Positions 1 to 11,577 are shown, counted from the first letter of the stretch. The stretch: 64,000 bases of DNA from M3007 sp046296435 (GCA_046296435.1 JBKBLI010000008.1:11893-75892), one strand, 5' to 3'. Made by a program: numbers and translations. Notes: generated by a model from the sequence alone, not told the origin.

Positions 1-128
1 TAGAACTTTTTGAGCGCACGCAGAAAGAGCTTCGCATCAAGCGCGCCGAAATGCGGCAAAGCATGATGAAGCAAAATGCCGGCGCAATAGAAATTGAAAT
101 GACGCTACTTGATTTGTTTGTCGAGTAG
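1..128 (+). CDS. C-terminal fragment of an unidentified protein
   Basis: An open frame enters from the left edge and stops at TAG 126-128, giving the last 41 residues of a protein that starts outside the window. The tail is charged (many Arg, Lys, Glu and Met) and ends in Leu-Leu-Asp-Leu-Phe-Val-Glu. The Nudix gene starts 40 bases later on the same strand, so the two may be co-transcribed. I do not recognise the family from this short piece. Confidence 0.5.
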   Translation, partial: ELFERTQKELRIKRAEMRQSMMKQNAGAIEIEMTLLDLFVE

Positions 129-168
129 CGTATCGCACCGTTTTTTCGCACCCCTCGTCATCCCCGCC

Positions 169-654
169 ATGCTTACCTTCTCCGTCCGTCTGATCGTTGA
201 AAAAGACGGAAAACTGCTTTTTCTGCGCCAGACAAAAAAGAATGGCGGCAAATATTCGCTCATCGGCGGGAATGTGGAAGACCACGAATTTGCCCGTGAG
301 GCCTTGGCCCGCGAAGCCCGTGAAGAGTCGGGCATTGTGGTGTCGCCCGATGATATGCGCCTGGTTCACGTGTTGCACCGCCACAAGCTCAAAAAGGATC
401 AGGTGTTTTTGGTGCTTTACTTCAGGGCAGATCGCTTCCAAGGCGAGCCGGCCTCGCTGGAGCCGGCCAAATTTCAGGATGTGCGCTGGATTGACAAAAC
501 TGCCTTGCCCGACAACCTGTCCAAATCTACGCGACACGTGCTGGAGGCTTTAGATGCCGGACAACTGTACTCAGAGTTTCCGTCGCGCAGCCAGTCCATT
601 GCTTTTTGGGAACAAATTCAGTTCCTCAATCGGGGCTTGCAGAGCAGGGAGTGA
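169..654 (+). CDS. Nudix hydrolase
   Basis: Protein of 161 residues from ATG 169; an in-frame ATG at 109 would overlap the upstream gene. It has a complete Nudix box (G-x5-E-x7-RE-A-R-EE-S-G-I; core REAREESG) around residues 35-57, which binds the divalent metals used to hydrolyse nucleoside diphosphates linked to another moiety. The size and the Trp-Ile after the core resemble ADP-ribose pyrophosphatase or 8-oxo-dGTPase-like cytosolic house-cleaning enzymes. The substrate cannot be told from sequence. Confidence 0.9.
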   Translation: MLTFSVRLIVEKDGKLLFLRQTKKNGGKYSLIGGNVEDHEFAREALAREAREESGIVVSPDDMRLVHVLHRHKLKKDQVFLVLYFRADRFQGEPASLEPAKFQDVRWIDKTALPDNLSKSTRHVLEALDAGQLYSEFPSRSQSIAFWEQIQFLNRGLQSRE

Positions 655-908
655 GCCGAGCATGCCTCATATCTCCTTGCCGCGCCCTGTTTTTCAAGAA
701 TAAAAGCAGGTTTAAGTCGCTGTTTTTCTTTTCGTCAGGATTCGCAAACAAAGCTGGTAAGGGATGCGCGAAACGCTTCCTTCTCAAGTGTGGGCAAGCA
801 AACCTCCTAACGATGAGCGCCAAAGATAGAAAAAGCCTGCCGCGAGCGCCCGCCGCCCGTTCCCTGCGCTGCGATTGCGCATAATTAAAGGGTGCGGGCC
901 GCGGGGCT

Positions 909-3845
<2,937 letters not shown>

Positions 3846-3859
3846 GGGCGTTCTGTTTG

Positions 3860-3874
3860 TTTTTGCAAAAAAAA
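3860..3874. repeat. T/A palindrome T5-GC-A8
   Basis: Lies in the carB leader, 15 bases upstream of the start codon. Confidence 0.7.
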
Positions 3875-3967
3875 CTTTTTCGAATTGCATTTGGTTTTTT
3901 GTCGAGCGGCCTGCTCGGACGGCATCGGCGCGGCGGCTTTTGACCCAGAATGCTCGGCATGTTGTAT

Positions 3968-3998
3968 CAAAACTAACGACGAAGCTGAGATGCTCAAA
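3968..3998 (-). promoter_or_regulatory. carB promoter, Bacteroidota type
   Basis: On the minus strand TTTG (3998-3995) is followed after 19 bases by TAGTTTTG (3975-3968), matching the Bacteroidota -33/-7 consensus and spacing. Transcription would start near 3961, giving a leader of about 116 bases. The -33 box is carved out of the U tract of the terminator immediately upstream. Confidence 0.6.
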
Positions 3999-4042
3999 AA
4001 AAATGCCGGAGAGCGGCTCTAAGAATCCGCTTTCCGGCATTT
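3993..4042 (-). terminator. intrinsic terminator upstream of carB
   Basis: Arms 4001-4016 and 4027-4042 pair over 16 bases with a single wobble or mismatch around a 10-base loop. Read on the minus strand the hairpin is followed by eight U (4000-3993). It should stop transcripts arriving from the clpB side and insulate carB. Confidence 0.8.
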
Positions 4043-4118
4043 TCCGAAATTGATCAAAGCAGCGCTTCTGGCCTCATTTCGGGGCGCAAAGTTACGGTGC
4101 GTTTCGCACACGTCGATG

Positions 4119-4134
4119 TTTTTTTTGACAAAAA
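4119..4134. repeat. T/A palindrome T8-GAC-A5
   Basis: Non-coding, midway between clpB and carB. Confidence 0.65.
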
Positions 4135-4279
4135 CTTTGTCGGCATGTTAGCGCGCCCTCCTTGCCAAGGGGGCGTGGTGATCGGGCGGCGGCGCTGCGC
4201 TTGGCGGCGAAGGGAGCGGATAGGGGCGATGCCTGCCCGCGCGCCCGCCCCGTCGCCTTCTGTCCGCGCTTGGTCCGTT

Positions 4280-4338
4280 CCCGCTGCCCGCTTGGCTGCC
4301 TTTTTTTTCAAAAGATTGGGCGGATGACGGGCAGCGGG
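4280..4338 (-). terminator. inverted repeat after clpB enclosing a T/A palindrome
   Basis: The 11-base arms CCCGCTGCCCG (4280-4290) and CGGGCAGCGGG (4328-4338) are perfect complements, 9 bases beyond the clpB stop. Between them lies T8-C-A4 (4301-4313), so the transcript could fold as nested hairpins. It is probably the clpB terminator, although no long U tract follows the outer stem. Confidence 0.5.
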
Positions 4339-4346
4339 GTTGGCGT

Positions 4347-6998
4347 TTAGAGGGCCAATTCGCGGGTTGTGATCTCTTTGCCCTCGTGCACGTATTTGCG
4401 TCCGAACAGGAGGGTGTTTCCTACGGCGTCGATGAGTACGGTATCGCCTTTGGCGTAGTTGCCTGCCAGCACGTGTTTGGACAGTTCGTTGACCAATTCG
4501 CGTTGGAGGGCGCGCTTGAGGGGGCGGGCGCCAAACTGGGGATCGAATCCCTGATTGATCAAGAAGTTGACGGCGTCGGGCGTCACTTCGAGATCCAGAT
4601 CCTGTTTGCGCAGCATGCGGCGTACGTCGCCGAGCAGGATTTCGAGGATTTCGTCCATCTGGTCTTTGAGGAGCGGATGGAACACGATCACTTCGTCGAT
4701 CCGATTGAGGAACTCTGGGCGGAGTTGGCTTTTGAGGGCGTCCATCACTTCGTCTTTGGCTGCGTCATATACCTCGTGTCTGCGTTTTTCGGGCATGGAC
4801 TCGTAGTCTTCGAAGGCTTCGAGGATGCGGTCGCTTGCGAGGTTGGAGGTCATGATAATGATCGTGTTTTTGAAGTTGGCGGTTCGGCCTTTGTTGTCGG
4901 TGAGGCGTCCGTCGTCGAGCACCTGCAGCAGGATGTTGAACACGTCGTGGTGCGCTTTTTCGATTTCGTCGAGCAGCACGATGCTGTACGGGCGTCGGCG
5001 CACGGCTTCGGTCAGTTGACCGCCCTCGTCGTAACCCACATATCCGGGCGGGGCGCCGACGAGGCGGCTGACGCTGTGTCTTTCCTGGTATTCGCTCATG
5101 TCGATGCGGGTCACGGCTTTGTCGTCGTCGAACAGAACAAAAGCGAGGGCTTTGGCCAATTCGGTTTTGCCGACGCCGGTTGGTCCGCAGAAGATGAAGG
5201 ATCCGATAGGTTTGTTGGGGTCGCTCAGTCCGGCGCGGCTACGCCTGATGGCATTGGCTACGGCGACGACGGCCTCGTTCTGTCCGATGACGCGTTTGTG
5301 CAGATCTTTTTCGAGGTGCAGGAGGCGTTCGCGTTCGGAGAGCATCATGCGGCCGATGGGTATTCCGGTCCAGCGGGCCACCACTTCAGCGATGTCGTTG
5401 GCGGTCACGGTTTGGGTGGTTAGGCGATTTTCGGGCGCCAGTTCGGCCAATTTTTCTTCGGCGGCTTTGCGCATGGCCTCTTGAGCGGGAATATCCTGAT
5501 ATTTGAGGCGCGAGGCCAGTTCGAGGTTGCCCTCGCGTTCGGCGCGTTGGTACTGCAGGTGGAGTTCTTCGAGGCGTTGGCTTGAATTTTGGATGCTTTC
5601 GACGATCTCCTTTTCGGCTTGCCAGCGTGCGCGCAGGGTATCCAAGCGTTCGCGCATTTCGCTGATTTGCTTGTTGAGCGTTTCGAGTTTGCGCTCGTCT
5701 TTTTCGCGCTTGATGGCTTCGCGTTCGATTTCGAGTTGCCGCAGTTTGCGGTCGAGCTCGTCGATATCGTCGGGCACGGAGTCCAGTTCGAGGCGAAGTT
5801 TGGCGGCGGCTTCGTCGATGAGGTCGATGGCCTTATCCGGGAGTTTGCGGTCGCTGATGTAGCGGTGTGAGAGTTCGGCGGCGCTGATGAGGGCGTCGTC
5901 GAGTATTTGGACTTTGTGGTAGTTTTCGTAGCGTTCGCGCAGCCCGCGGAGGATGGATATGGTGTCTTCGAGCGAGGGTTCGTCCACATAGACCGATTGG
6001 AATCGGCGCTCGAGGGCTTTGTCGCTTTCGAAGTACTTTTGGTATTCGTCGAGGGTGGTGGCTCCGACGGTGCGCAGTTCGCCGCGGGCCAGCGCGGGTT
6101 TGAGGATGTTGGCGGCATCCATGGCGCCTTGTCCTCCTCCTGCGCCGACGAGGGTGTGTATTTCGTCGATGAAGAGGATGACCTGTTCGTTGCTATCGAT
6201 CACTTCTTTGATGACGGCCTTGAGGCGTTCTTCGAATTCGCCTTTATATTTGGCGCCGGCAATGAGGGCTGCCATATCGAGGGCGAATATTTTTTTGGAG
6301 CGCAGGTTTTCGGGCACGTCTTGGCGCATGATGCGCCACGCGATTCCCTCTACGATGGCGGTTTTGCCCACGCCGGGGTCGCCGATCAGGATGGGGTTGT
6401 TTTTTTTGCGCCGGCTGAGGATGTGGAGCACGCGGCGGATTTCGTCGTCGCGTCCGATAACAGGATCCAGCTTGCCGTTTTCGGCCATTTCGGTGAGGTT
6501 GACGGCAAATTTTTGGAGCGCATTATAGACTTGTTCGGTTGTTTGGTCGGTTACTTTGCGGCCTTTGCGCAGTTCTTTAACGGCGGTTTGGAGTTGTTCC
6601 AAGTTTGCGCCGTGTTCGCGGAGCAAGCGGGCGGTTTTGTCGGCGCCCTTGGCTATGCCGAGCAGCATGAGTTCGAGCGAGATGTACTCATCGCCATAGT
6701 CTTTGAGCATGGCTTTGGCAGCGCTAATGGCTTTATTGGCTTCGTTGGTGAGGTACTGTCGGTCGGCGCCGCCCTGAACGCGCGGGGTTTCCCATACCAA
6801 TTTGTCGAGGTCTTGCTCTAAGCGCGGCACATTGACGCCTGTCTTCTTGAGCAGGAAGTCCACAACCGAGTCTTCGGTCTTGAGCAGCCCTTTGAGAAGG
6901 TGGGCGGAGTCCACTTGTTGTTGCTCATAATCGGCAGCTATTTTTTGCGCTTGAGCGATGGCCTCCTGAGCCTTGATGGTGAAATTGTCGTATGTCAT
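4347..6998 (-). CDS. clpB: ATP-dependent disaggregase ClpB
   Basis: Hsp100 chaperone of 883 residues that works with DnaK to rescue aggregated cytosolic proteins. Domains in order: Clp N-domain (about 1-145), AAA-1 with Walker A GDPGVGKT near residues 206-213 and Walker B ILFIDEIHTLVGAGG, the long coiled-coil middle domain rich in Arg/Glu (about 400-520) that marks ClpB rather than ClpA or ClpC, AAA-2 with GPTGVGKT and IVLLDEIEKAH, and the C-terminal D2-small domain. The start MTYDNFTIKAQEA matches Bacteroidota homologues. It is probably a single-gene unit with terminators downstream. I see no CIRCE or clear heat-shock operator upstream. Confidence 0.97.
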   Translation of the reverse strand: MTYDNFTIKAQEAIAQAQKIAADYEQQQVDSAHLLKGLLKTEDSVVDFLLKKTGVNVPRLEQDLDKLVWETPRVQGGADRQYLTNEANKAISAAKAMLKDYGDEYISLELMLLGIAKGADKTARLLREHGANLEQLQTAVKELRKGRKVTDQTTEQVYNALQKFAVNLTEMAENGKLDPVIGRDDEIRRVLHILSRRKKNNPILIGDPGVGKTAIVEGIAWRIMRQDVPENLRSKKIFALDMAALIAGAKYKGEFEERLKAVIKEVIDSNEQVILFIDEIHTLVGAGGGQGAMDAANILKPALARGELRTVGATTLDEYQKYFESDKALERRFQSVYVDEPSLEDTISILRGLRERYENYHKVQILDDALISAAELSHRYISDRKLPDKAIDLIDEAAAKLRLELDSVPDDIDELDRKLRQLEIEREAIKREKDERKLETLNKQISEMRERLDTLRARWQAEKEIVESIQNSSQRLEELHLQYQRAEREGNLELASRLKYQDIPAQEAMRKAAEEKLAELAPENRLTTQTVTANDIAEVVARWTGIPIGRMMLSERERLLHLEKDLHKRVIGQNEAVVAVANAIRRSRAGLSDPNKPIGSFIFCGPTGVGKTELAKALAFVLFDDDKAVTRIDMSEYQERHSVSRLVGAPPGYVGYDEGGQLTEAVRRRPYSIVLLDEIEKAHHDVFNILLQVLDDGRLTDNKGRTANFKNTIIIMTSNLASDRILEAFEDYESMPEKRRHEVYDAAKDEVMDALKSQLRPEFLNRIDEVIVFHPLLKDQMDEILEILLGDVRRMLRKQDLDLEVTPDAVNFLINQGFDPQFGARPLKRALQRELVNELSKHVLAGNYAKGDTVLIDAVGNTLLFGRKYVHEGKEITTRELAL

Positions 6999-7117
6999 TT
7001 TTCTTAAAATAACGGCTTTGGGAAGATTTGCTCAAATACTTCGCCAGAGCGGTAAAAGTTCGCCAAGGGCGCCATTTTGACACAAAAAGTTGCGACACGC
7101 CGCCATTTTGACAGCGC

Positions 7118-8593
7118 CTATCCCAGTAGGCTACGGTTGCTATCCAGTTTGAGCAGGATAGCGATCATCAGGCTAAAAGCGATGAGGGACGATCCGCCGT
7201 AGCTGAAAAAGGGTAGCGGGATACCGATGATCGGAAAGACGCCCATGGTCATCCCAACGTTGATCAGGACGTGCATTAGTATGATGCCTAGCACGCCGTA
7301 AGCGTAGTATTTGGAGAAGAGCGACCGCTGTCGTTCGGCGATGGTCACTATGCGCCAGAGCAGCAGCAGAAAAAAAATCAGCGTGGCAGCCACGCCGACA
7401 AAGCCTTGCTCCTCGCCCATGGTGCAAAAAATGAAGTCGGTGCTCTGCGCGGGCACGTATTTGAGTTTGGTCATGTTGCCTTCCAGGTAGCCTTTGCCTA
7501 GGAAGCCGCCGGACCCGATGGCAATCTTGGAATGGATGAGGTTGTAAGCTGATCCGCGAGGATCGATCTCTACTCCGGGCGGCTGTAACCATACGTTGAT
7601 GCGCTCGCGCTGGTGTGCGGCCAGCACTTTTTGACTGACGTAATTGGCGCCGTATGCCAGTCCTGAGCCCAGGAGGACGAGCGTCATAAAAAGCGCGGTT
7701 TGCTGCCGGTGGAGGGGGTTGCGGATTACGAAGTTTTTGAAAAATACAATAAGCGACATAACCAGCATCGGCGCCAAGGTGTGCGTGGTTCCGATGGCGT
7801 ATTCCGGCCCGCTGAGGTTTATGGCGAATGGCTTTTCCCACGTCAGGTAAGGCTGTAAGGACGCAAACAGATCGGCGCCAAACAGCAGCCAGCATACCAG
7901 CATCCCCAGAGCGATCCAGTAGGGACGCTTGTTTTCGTCGAGGCGCCCGATCCCCCAGTAGTTGAAGGCGCCTGCCAGCAGACCTATGATAATGAAAGGA
8001 TTTTGCCACATGAGCGCCGACACGACCAACGCAATGGCTGTAAAGCCCAAAATGAACCATTCGCCGGGCAAGCCTACTCGATAAAGTAGTAGCAAAAAGG
8101 AGAAAAAGACCAATGCCGTGCCGGTGTCTTTTTGCAGGATGATGATGGCGGCAGGCGTCAGAAAAATAGCGGCGGCGGTGAGGCGTTGTCGCCAACTCTT
8201 CAGGTTGATGTTGGGCGCGCTGAGGTAAGCGGCCAATGCCAAAGCGGCGCCAAGTTTTGAGAATTCGCCCGGCTGTAGCGAGAAGCCGCCGAATTGGTAC
8301 CAAGCCAAAGCGCCGTTGATCTCGCGGCCAAACACAAACACGCCAAGTTGCAAAACCAAAGCGGCGAAATAAATCAGCCAGGCAAAGTCTCGCCAAAAGG
8401 TCCAGTCCACAAACATTACGACAAAGACGATGGCGGCGCTCAACAGGATGAAAAAGAGTTGTTTGGAGGGTTCGGAGCGCAGGTCGAACAGGTATCCGGT
8501 AGCGTCGGGCAGGTGATTGACGGAGTAAATCATGCCCAGTCCCATCAGCGCCAGAATGACGAACAGGGAGAAGAGCACGGGGTCTAACTCCAT
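7118..8593 (-). CDS. rodA: rod-shape-determining peptidoglycan polymerase RodA (SEDS)
   Basis: Polytopic inner-membrane protein of 491 residues from ATG 8593 (MELDPVLFSLFVILALMGLG). SEDS glycosyltransferases polymerise lipid II for lateral wall growth together with a class B PBP. Family signatures: REINGALAWYQFGG, LQPGEFSKLG, the HQRERINVWL / LIHSKIAIGSGGFLGKG stretch, STDFIFCTMGEEQGFVG, and the C-terminal PLPFFSYGGSSL. It is longer than E. coli RodA (370), mainly through extra transmembrane segments in the middle. It lies 48 bases downstream of the SPOR-domain gene and may share its promoter. mreBCD and mrdA are not in the window. An upstream in-frame start at 8632 is possible. Confidence 0.93.
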   Translation of the reverse strand: MELDPVLFSLFVILALMGLGMIYSVNHLPDATGYLFDLRSEPSKQLFFILLSAAIVFVVMFVDWTFWRDFAWLIYFAALVLQLGVFVFGREINGALAWYQFGGFSLQPGEFSKLGAALALAAYLSAPNINLKSWRQRLTAAAIFLTPAAIIILQKDTGTALVFFSFLLLLYRVGLPGEWFILGFTAIALVVSALMWQNPFIIIGLLAGAFNYWGIGRLDENKRPYWIALGMLVCWLLFGADLFASLQPYLTWEKPFAINLSGPEYAIGTTHTLAPMLVMSLIVFFKNFVIRNPLHRQQTALFMTLVLLGSGLAYGANYVSQKVLAAHQRERINVWLQPPGVEIDPRGSAYNLIHSKIAIGSGGFLGKGYLEGNMTKLKYVPAQSTDFIFCTMGEEQGFVGVAATLIFFLLLLWRIVTIAERQRSLFSKYYAYGVLGIILMHVLINVGMTMGVFPIIGIPLPFFSYGGSSLIAFSLMIAILLKLDSNRSLLG

Positions 8594-8641
8594 GAGATTA
8601 AAACTTGCATTTCTGCCGCCTCTGGGTCTCATATTTGCAGA

Positions 8642-9049
8642 TCAAAAGTTTACAAAATCGCGCGCCGGAATCGCGTTTTCGCGCGCCGGAAAAGCGCCCG
8701 GAAACAGTTGTTGTACTTCGGCTGCAAATGCCTGAGCCTCTGCGCGGCTGCGAAAGGCGCCTGCGCGCAGTTTGTAGTAGGGTTTTTCGTGCGTCCAATC
8801 GGCCGGGACGTTGGGATAAACCGACAAGAAACGCAATTTGCCTTGCTCCGCCTGATTGCGCTCGGTGGCCGCCGCGAGTTGTACGCGCCACCCGCTTACC
8901 GTCGCGCCGCTTCTGTTTTGGCGCGTCCAGCGATCCATGAGAGCGCCGATGGCCGGTTCTTCATTGATTTGCAATTCTTGCGCCGAAGCGCCAATGGCTA
9001 CTGTAGCGAAGAGCGCTGTGAGGATCAGTCTTTTTTTGAAAAAAAGCAT
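8642..9049 (-). CDS. exported SPOR-domain protein
   Basis: 135 residues: signal peptide (about 1-23, cleaved after Ala-Ser-Ala), a short linker, then a SPOR-type fold (about 52-130) with GWRVQLAAATERNQAEQGKL and YYKLRAGAFRSRAEAQAFAA. SPOR domains bind denuded peptidoglycan glycan strands, fitting its place directly upstream of rodA. Codons 2-7 lie in a T7-G-A7 palindrome, giving Leu-Phe-Phe-Lys-Lys straight after the start. A -7 element lies 22 bases upstream of the ATG. Confidence 0.82.
   Translation of the reverse strand: MLFFKKRLILTALFATVAIGASAQELQINEEPAIGALMDRWTRQNRSGATVSGWRVQLAAATERNQAEQGKLRFLSVYPNVPADWTHEKPYYKLRAGAFRSRAEAQAFAAEVQQLFPGAFPARENAIPARDFVNF
9031..9045. repeat. T/A palindrome T7-G-A7 at a start codon
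   Basis: Begins immediately after the ATG of the SPOR gene and so is both translated and able to form a hairpin over the initiation region. Confidence 0.75.
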
Positions 9050-9071
9050 GCGTTGATTGCGTTTAGGTTTG

Positions 9072-9079
9072 CAAAGATA
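9072..9079 (-). promoter_or_regulatory. -7 element for the SPOR-rodA unit
   Basis: TATCTTTG on the minus strand matches TAnnTTTG and ends 22 bases before the SPOR start. No -33 TTTG is found at the usual spacing. Confidence 0.4.
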
Positions 9080-9206
9080 AGCATTAGGGCCTCAAACGCT
9101 GGTTTTGTTGCAAAATGTGTCGTACGAAGCCCGTTTCGCCTGCGCGATATGGCTTTGAAACAAACGCCATGATCCCGGCTTTGGGCTGCGTTTTTGTCGG
9201 GGGCAT

Positions 9207-9572
9207 TCAGAACGGCAGGTCATCCTGCGGCATTGGCGGCGCGTCCGTGTAGTTGGGGAAGGGGTCTGCGCTTGTCGTCTGCGGCGCTTGCGGAGCGGCT
9301 GCGCCGTCGGCGGCCTCGATGCGCCAGGCATTGAGGTTGGTGAAAAACTTGCCTTGCCATTCGCGTCCGCGGAGGTCAAACCATACTTTTAGCATATCGC
9401 CTTCTTTAAACGCATTGAGAAGGTCGCAGCGTTCTTGCACGGCCTGGAATTTGACGTATTGCGGATAGTTGCCGTCAGGCACTTCGAGGACGAACTCGCG
9501 CGCCTGGAAAGAGGCAGATTTCTGCTCGGTGGGATAAATGCGGTGTAAACGACCGCTTACTTCAAAGGGCAT
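9207..9572 (-). CDS. DUF3127 domain protein
   Basis: 121 residues. The first 85 form a compact beta-rich domain (EVSGRLHRIYPTEQK, VKFQAVQERCDLL, WFDLRGREWQGKFFTNLNAW) typical of DUF3127, an OB-like family of Bacteroidota. The tail is low-complexity and ends in Asp-Asp-Leu-Pro-Phe, strikingly like the acidic C-terminal tip of single-stranded DNA-binding proteins (DDDIPF). A nucleic-acid-binding role is an inference from this tail and the fold class. It lies 55 bases downstream of the peptide-binding lipoprotein. Confidence 0.8.
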   Translation of the reverse strand: MPFEVSGRLHRIYPTEQKSASFQAREFVLEVPDGNYPQYVKFQAVQERCDLLNAFKEGDMLKVWFDLRGREWQGKFFTNLNAWRIEAADGAAAPQAPQTTSADPFPNYTDAPPMPQDDLPF

Positions 9573-9627
9573 ATCTGTAGTATGTGCTATGAATAAGGTG
9601 ATTGAACGATTGCGAATAGGAGCAGAT

Positions 9628-11499
9628 TCAGTTCTGTGGTTCGCGAAGTCGGAACAACTGTTCGTAGTATCCCGGTCGGTTAGAGCTGATCACGTACCGG
9701 AAACGCTTGGAGGCCACGTAGCGCTGGCGCGGCGCGTACAGGAACACGTCTGGAGTTTCGTCGTGAAGCAATTGTTGCGCTGCGAAATACAACTGCCGGC
9801 GGCGCTGTGGGTTTTCGGTGGTGCGGATGGCCTCGATCAGGCTGTCGGCCACAGGGTTGATAAAGCGGCTGCGGTTGTCCCCTTGCGGGGCCAGACTTGC
9901 GGAGTGGTAGTTTTGGTACAATTCGACCAGCCCGGGATACAGCGCAGCGCCGATCAAAGCTGTTTCGTACTGTCCTTGGCGGGTGTCGGAGCTAAGCCTG
10001 TTGATATCTGAGGGGATAATGTTGAGCCGAATGCCAATCTTTTCTGCGGATTCGCGCAAGCTGTTGGCGAGCAATTCGGTTACTTTCTGCGATGTGCCGG
10101 CGAGCACATCGAGGGTGAGTTCGGTTTTGACGCCGTCTATTTCCTGGTCCAGTATGCCATTGTTGTCGCTGTCGCTCCAGCCTGCTTCTGCCAGCAGGGC
10201 TTTGGCTTTGTTGAGGTCGAATTCGCGGNNNNNNNNNNNNNNNNNNNNNNNNNNNNNNNNNNNNNNNNNNNNNNNNNNNNNNNNNNNNNNNNNNNNNNNN
10301 NNNNNNNNNNNNNNNNNNNNNNNNNNNNGTTTGATATGGCTGGCAAAGAAATCTTTGGCAGGGTTGATTGGGCCTATGATTCGATCGGCCAATCCCAACT
10401 GGACATCCCGGATCATGTAGTCGTAGTCCACGATGTGGGCCAGCGCGCGTCGCACGCGGACGTCTTGGAGCTTGGGGTTGGCGTTGTTGAGGATCCAGCG
10501 AGAGTATTGCGCGGTCCATCGGGTTTCGAAGGCGTATTGACCGGCCAGAAGGCTGTCTTTTTGCCATTCGACAAATTTGGCCGGACTGATGCCTACGGCG
10601 ATGTCCAACTCGCCGTTGCGCAGCATATTTTCTAGGGCGGCTTCATCTTTTACCACACGGTATTCGAGCCGTTTCGGATAGGCGGCGAGCAGCGGATTGT
10701 TGCGGGCGGCTTCGTCGCCCCACCAGTTTTCTTTTTTCTCCAAAACAAGCCCCTGATCCCCGTCCAGATACGCGAGGCGATAGGCTCCGCTGCCGCAGAT
10801 TTTCTCCGGATCGTTGGCGTACTCTGGCTTTTGGAAATTGGTTGAAAACTGGACTAGCCGGTCGTCTGCGGCCAATTCGCCGGCTTTCTGGGGGTCGAGC
10901 AGGTCTTGGAGAGACACATCGCGCAGCAGGTTCCGGGGGTCGTAGTGATAAGCCGGGTAGATGGGTATCTGGCACAGGCTTTCGAGGGCCAGCATGTAGT
11001 AGCGGCTGTTGTAAACCGTGAATTTGCGCGGATTGGCGGGATTGATTTCCAGACCTTGCAGATACTCAAAGTAGCCGCGCCACGCTTGCGTGGGCAGGCT
11101 CGGATGATGTATGAGTTTGAGCGTAAAAAGTACGTCTTCTGCGCTTACCGGCGTGCCGTTGTCCCAGCGGGCATCCTCGATGATGGTCAGTTCGTAGGCG
11201 ATCGAACCCTTGTAGGGGCCATCGGCGACTTGGTAAGGGGCCGGGATGTTTTCCAGCAGCAGGGGTTTGAGTTCGAGGCTTTCGGGATCGAGGATACCCA
11301 AAGTTTGGAAGATCATCGCGGCCACGTAACGCGAGTATCCGGGTGCGGGAAGAAGGGGGTTGAGCGTGGCGACGGCGGCCTCCATGCGCACGCGTACAAC
11401 GGTATCTTCGGTTTCGACCACTTGGCCGCGTCGGCACGATACGACCGCCATGGTTAGCGCCGCGCATGTGAGAAACGCCGATATGCGGTTGATCTTCAT
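9628..11499 (-). CDS. peptide-type ABC transporter substrate-binding lipoprotein
   Basis: About 623 residues including the N run. It has a signal peptide with lipobox Val-Val-Ser-Cys (Cys22), then an SBP_bac_5 fold: PLLPAPGYSRYVAAMIFQTL near the N-terminus, DARWDNGTPVSAEDVLFTLK, and the late AKALLAEAGWSDSDNNG motif typical of dipeptide/oligopeptide-binding proteins. It would bind a peptide or nickel-like ligand in the periplasm for an ABC importer, but no permease or ATPase genes are nearby, so it is an orphan here. 100 N at 10229-10328 interrupt the gene with the frame conserved on both sides. Confidence 0.88.
   Translation of the reverse strand: MKINRISAFLTCAALTMAVVSCRRGQVVETEDTVVRVRMEAAVATLNPLLPAPGYSRYVAAMIFQTLGILDPESLELKPLLLENIPAPYQVADGPYKGSIAYELTIIEDARWDNGTPVSAEDVLFTLKLIHHPSLPTQAWRGYFEYLQGLEINPANPRKFTVYNSRYYMLALESLCQIPIYPAYHYDPRNLLRDVSLQDLLDPQKAGELAADDRLVQFSTNFQKPEYANDPEKICGSGAYRLAYLDGDQGLVLEKKENWWGDEAARNNPLLAAYPKRLEYRVVKDEAALENMLRNGELDIAVGISPAKFVEWQKDSLLAGQYAFETRWTAQYSRWILNNANPKLQDVRVRRALAHIVDYDYMIRDVQLGLADRIIGPINPAKDFFASHIKXXXXXXXXXXXXXXXXXXXXXXXXXXXXXXXXXXREFDLNKAKALLAEAGWSDSDNNGILDQEIDGVKTELTLDVLAGTSQKVTELLANSLRESAEKIGIRLNIIPSDINRLSSDTRQGQYETALIGAALYPGLVELYQNYHSASLAPQGDNRSRFINPVADSLIEAIRTTENPQRRRQLYFAAQQLLHDETPDVFLYAPRQRYVASKRFRYVISSNRPGYYEQLFRLREPQN
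10229..10328. other. assembly gap (100 N) inside the substrate-binding protein
   Basis: Falls between Ser-His-Ile-Lys and Arg-Glu-Phe-Asp in the coding frame. Related proteins have about one residue here, so the true gap may be tiny. Confidence 0.9.
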
Positions 11500-11577
11500 A
11501 GTTAAAGTCGTTGTAGTTTTTCAAGCAAAATGCGTGCAAAGGAACGCATAAATTGCGATATCAACGTATATTTTGCC

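Larger units (their letters stand above)
3846..4346. other. intergenic region between clpB and carB
   Basis: 501 bases without a credible gene. From clpB towards carB it holds a GC-rich inverted repeat enclosing a T/A palindrome (4280-4338), a second T/A palindrome (4119-4134), an isolated -7-like TAACTTTG on the minus strand (4087-4094), a strong hairpin with a U tract (3993-4042), and a well-formed carB promoter (3968-3998). Short open frames here have no family features. Confidence 0.7.

Noticed and set aside
606..884. Small frame after the Nudix gene
   Set aside because: Overlaps the Nudix 3' end and has no start context, promoter or family features.
4001..4042. Hairpin as a carB attenuator
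   Set aside because: A complete consensus carB promoter lies downstream of it, so an insulating terminator is the simpler reading; the attenuator model stays possible only if the 4087-4094 promoter is used.
4386..6821. Open frames of 300 or more codons antisense to clpB
   Set aside because: Shadow frames of a highly conserved gene; compositionally biased to Val, Phe, Gly and Asp without motifs.
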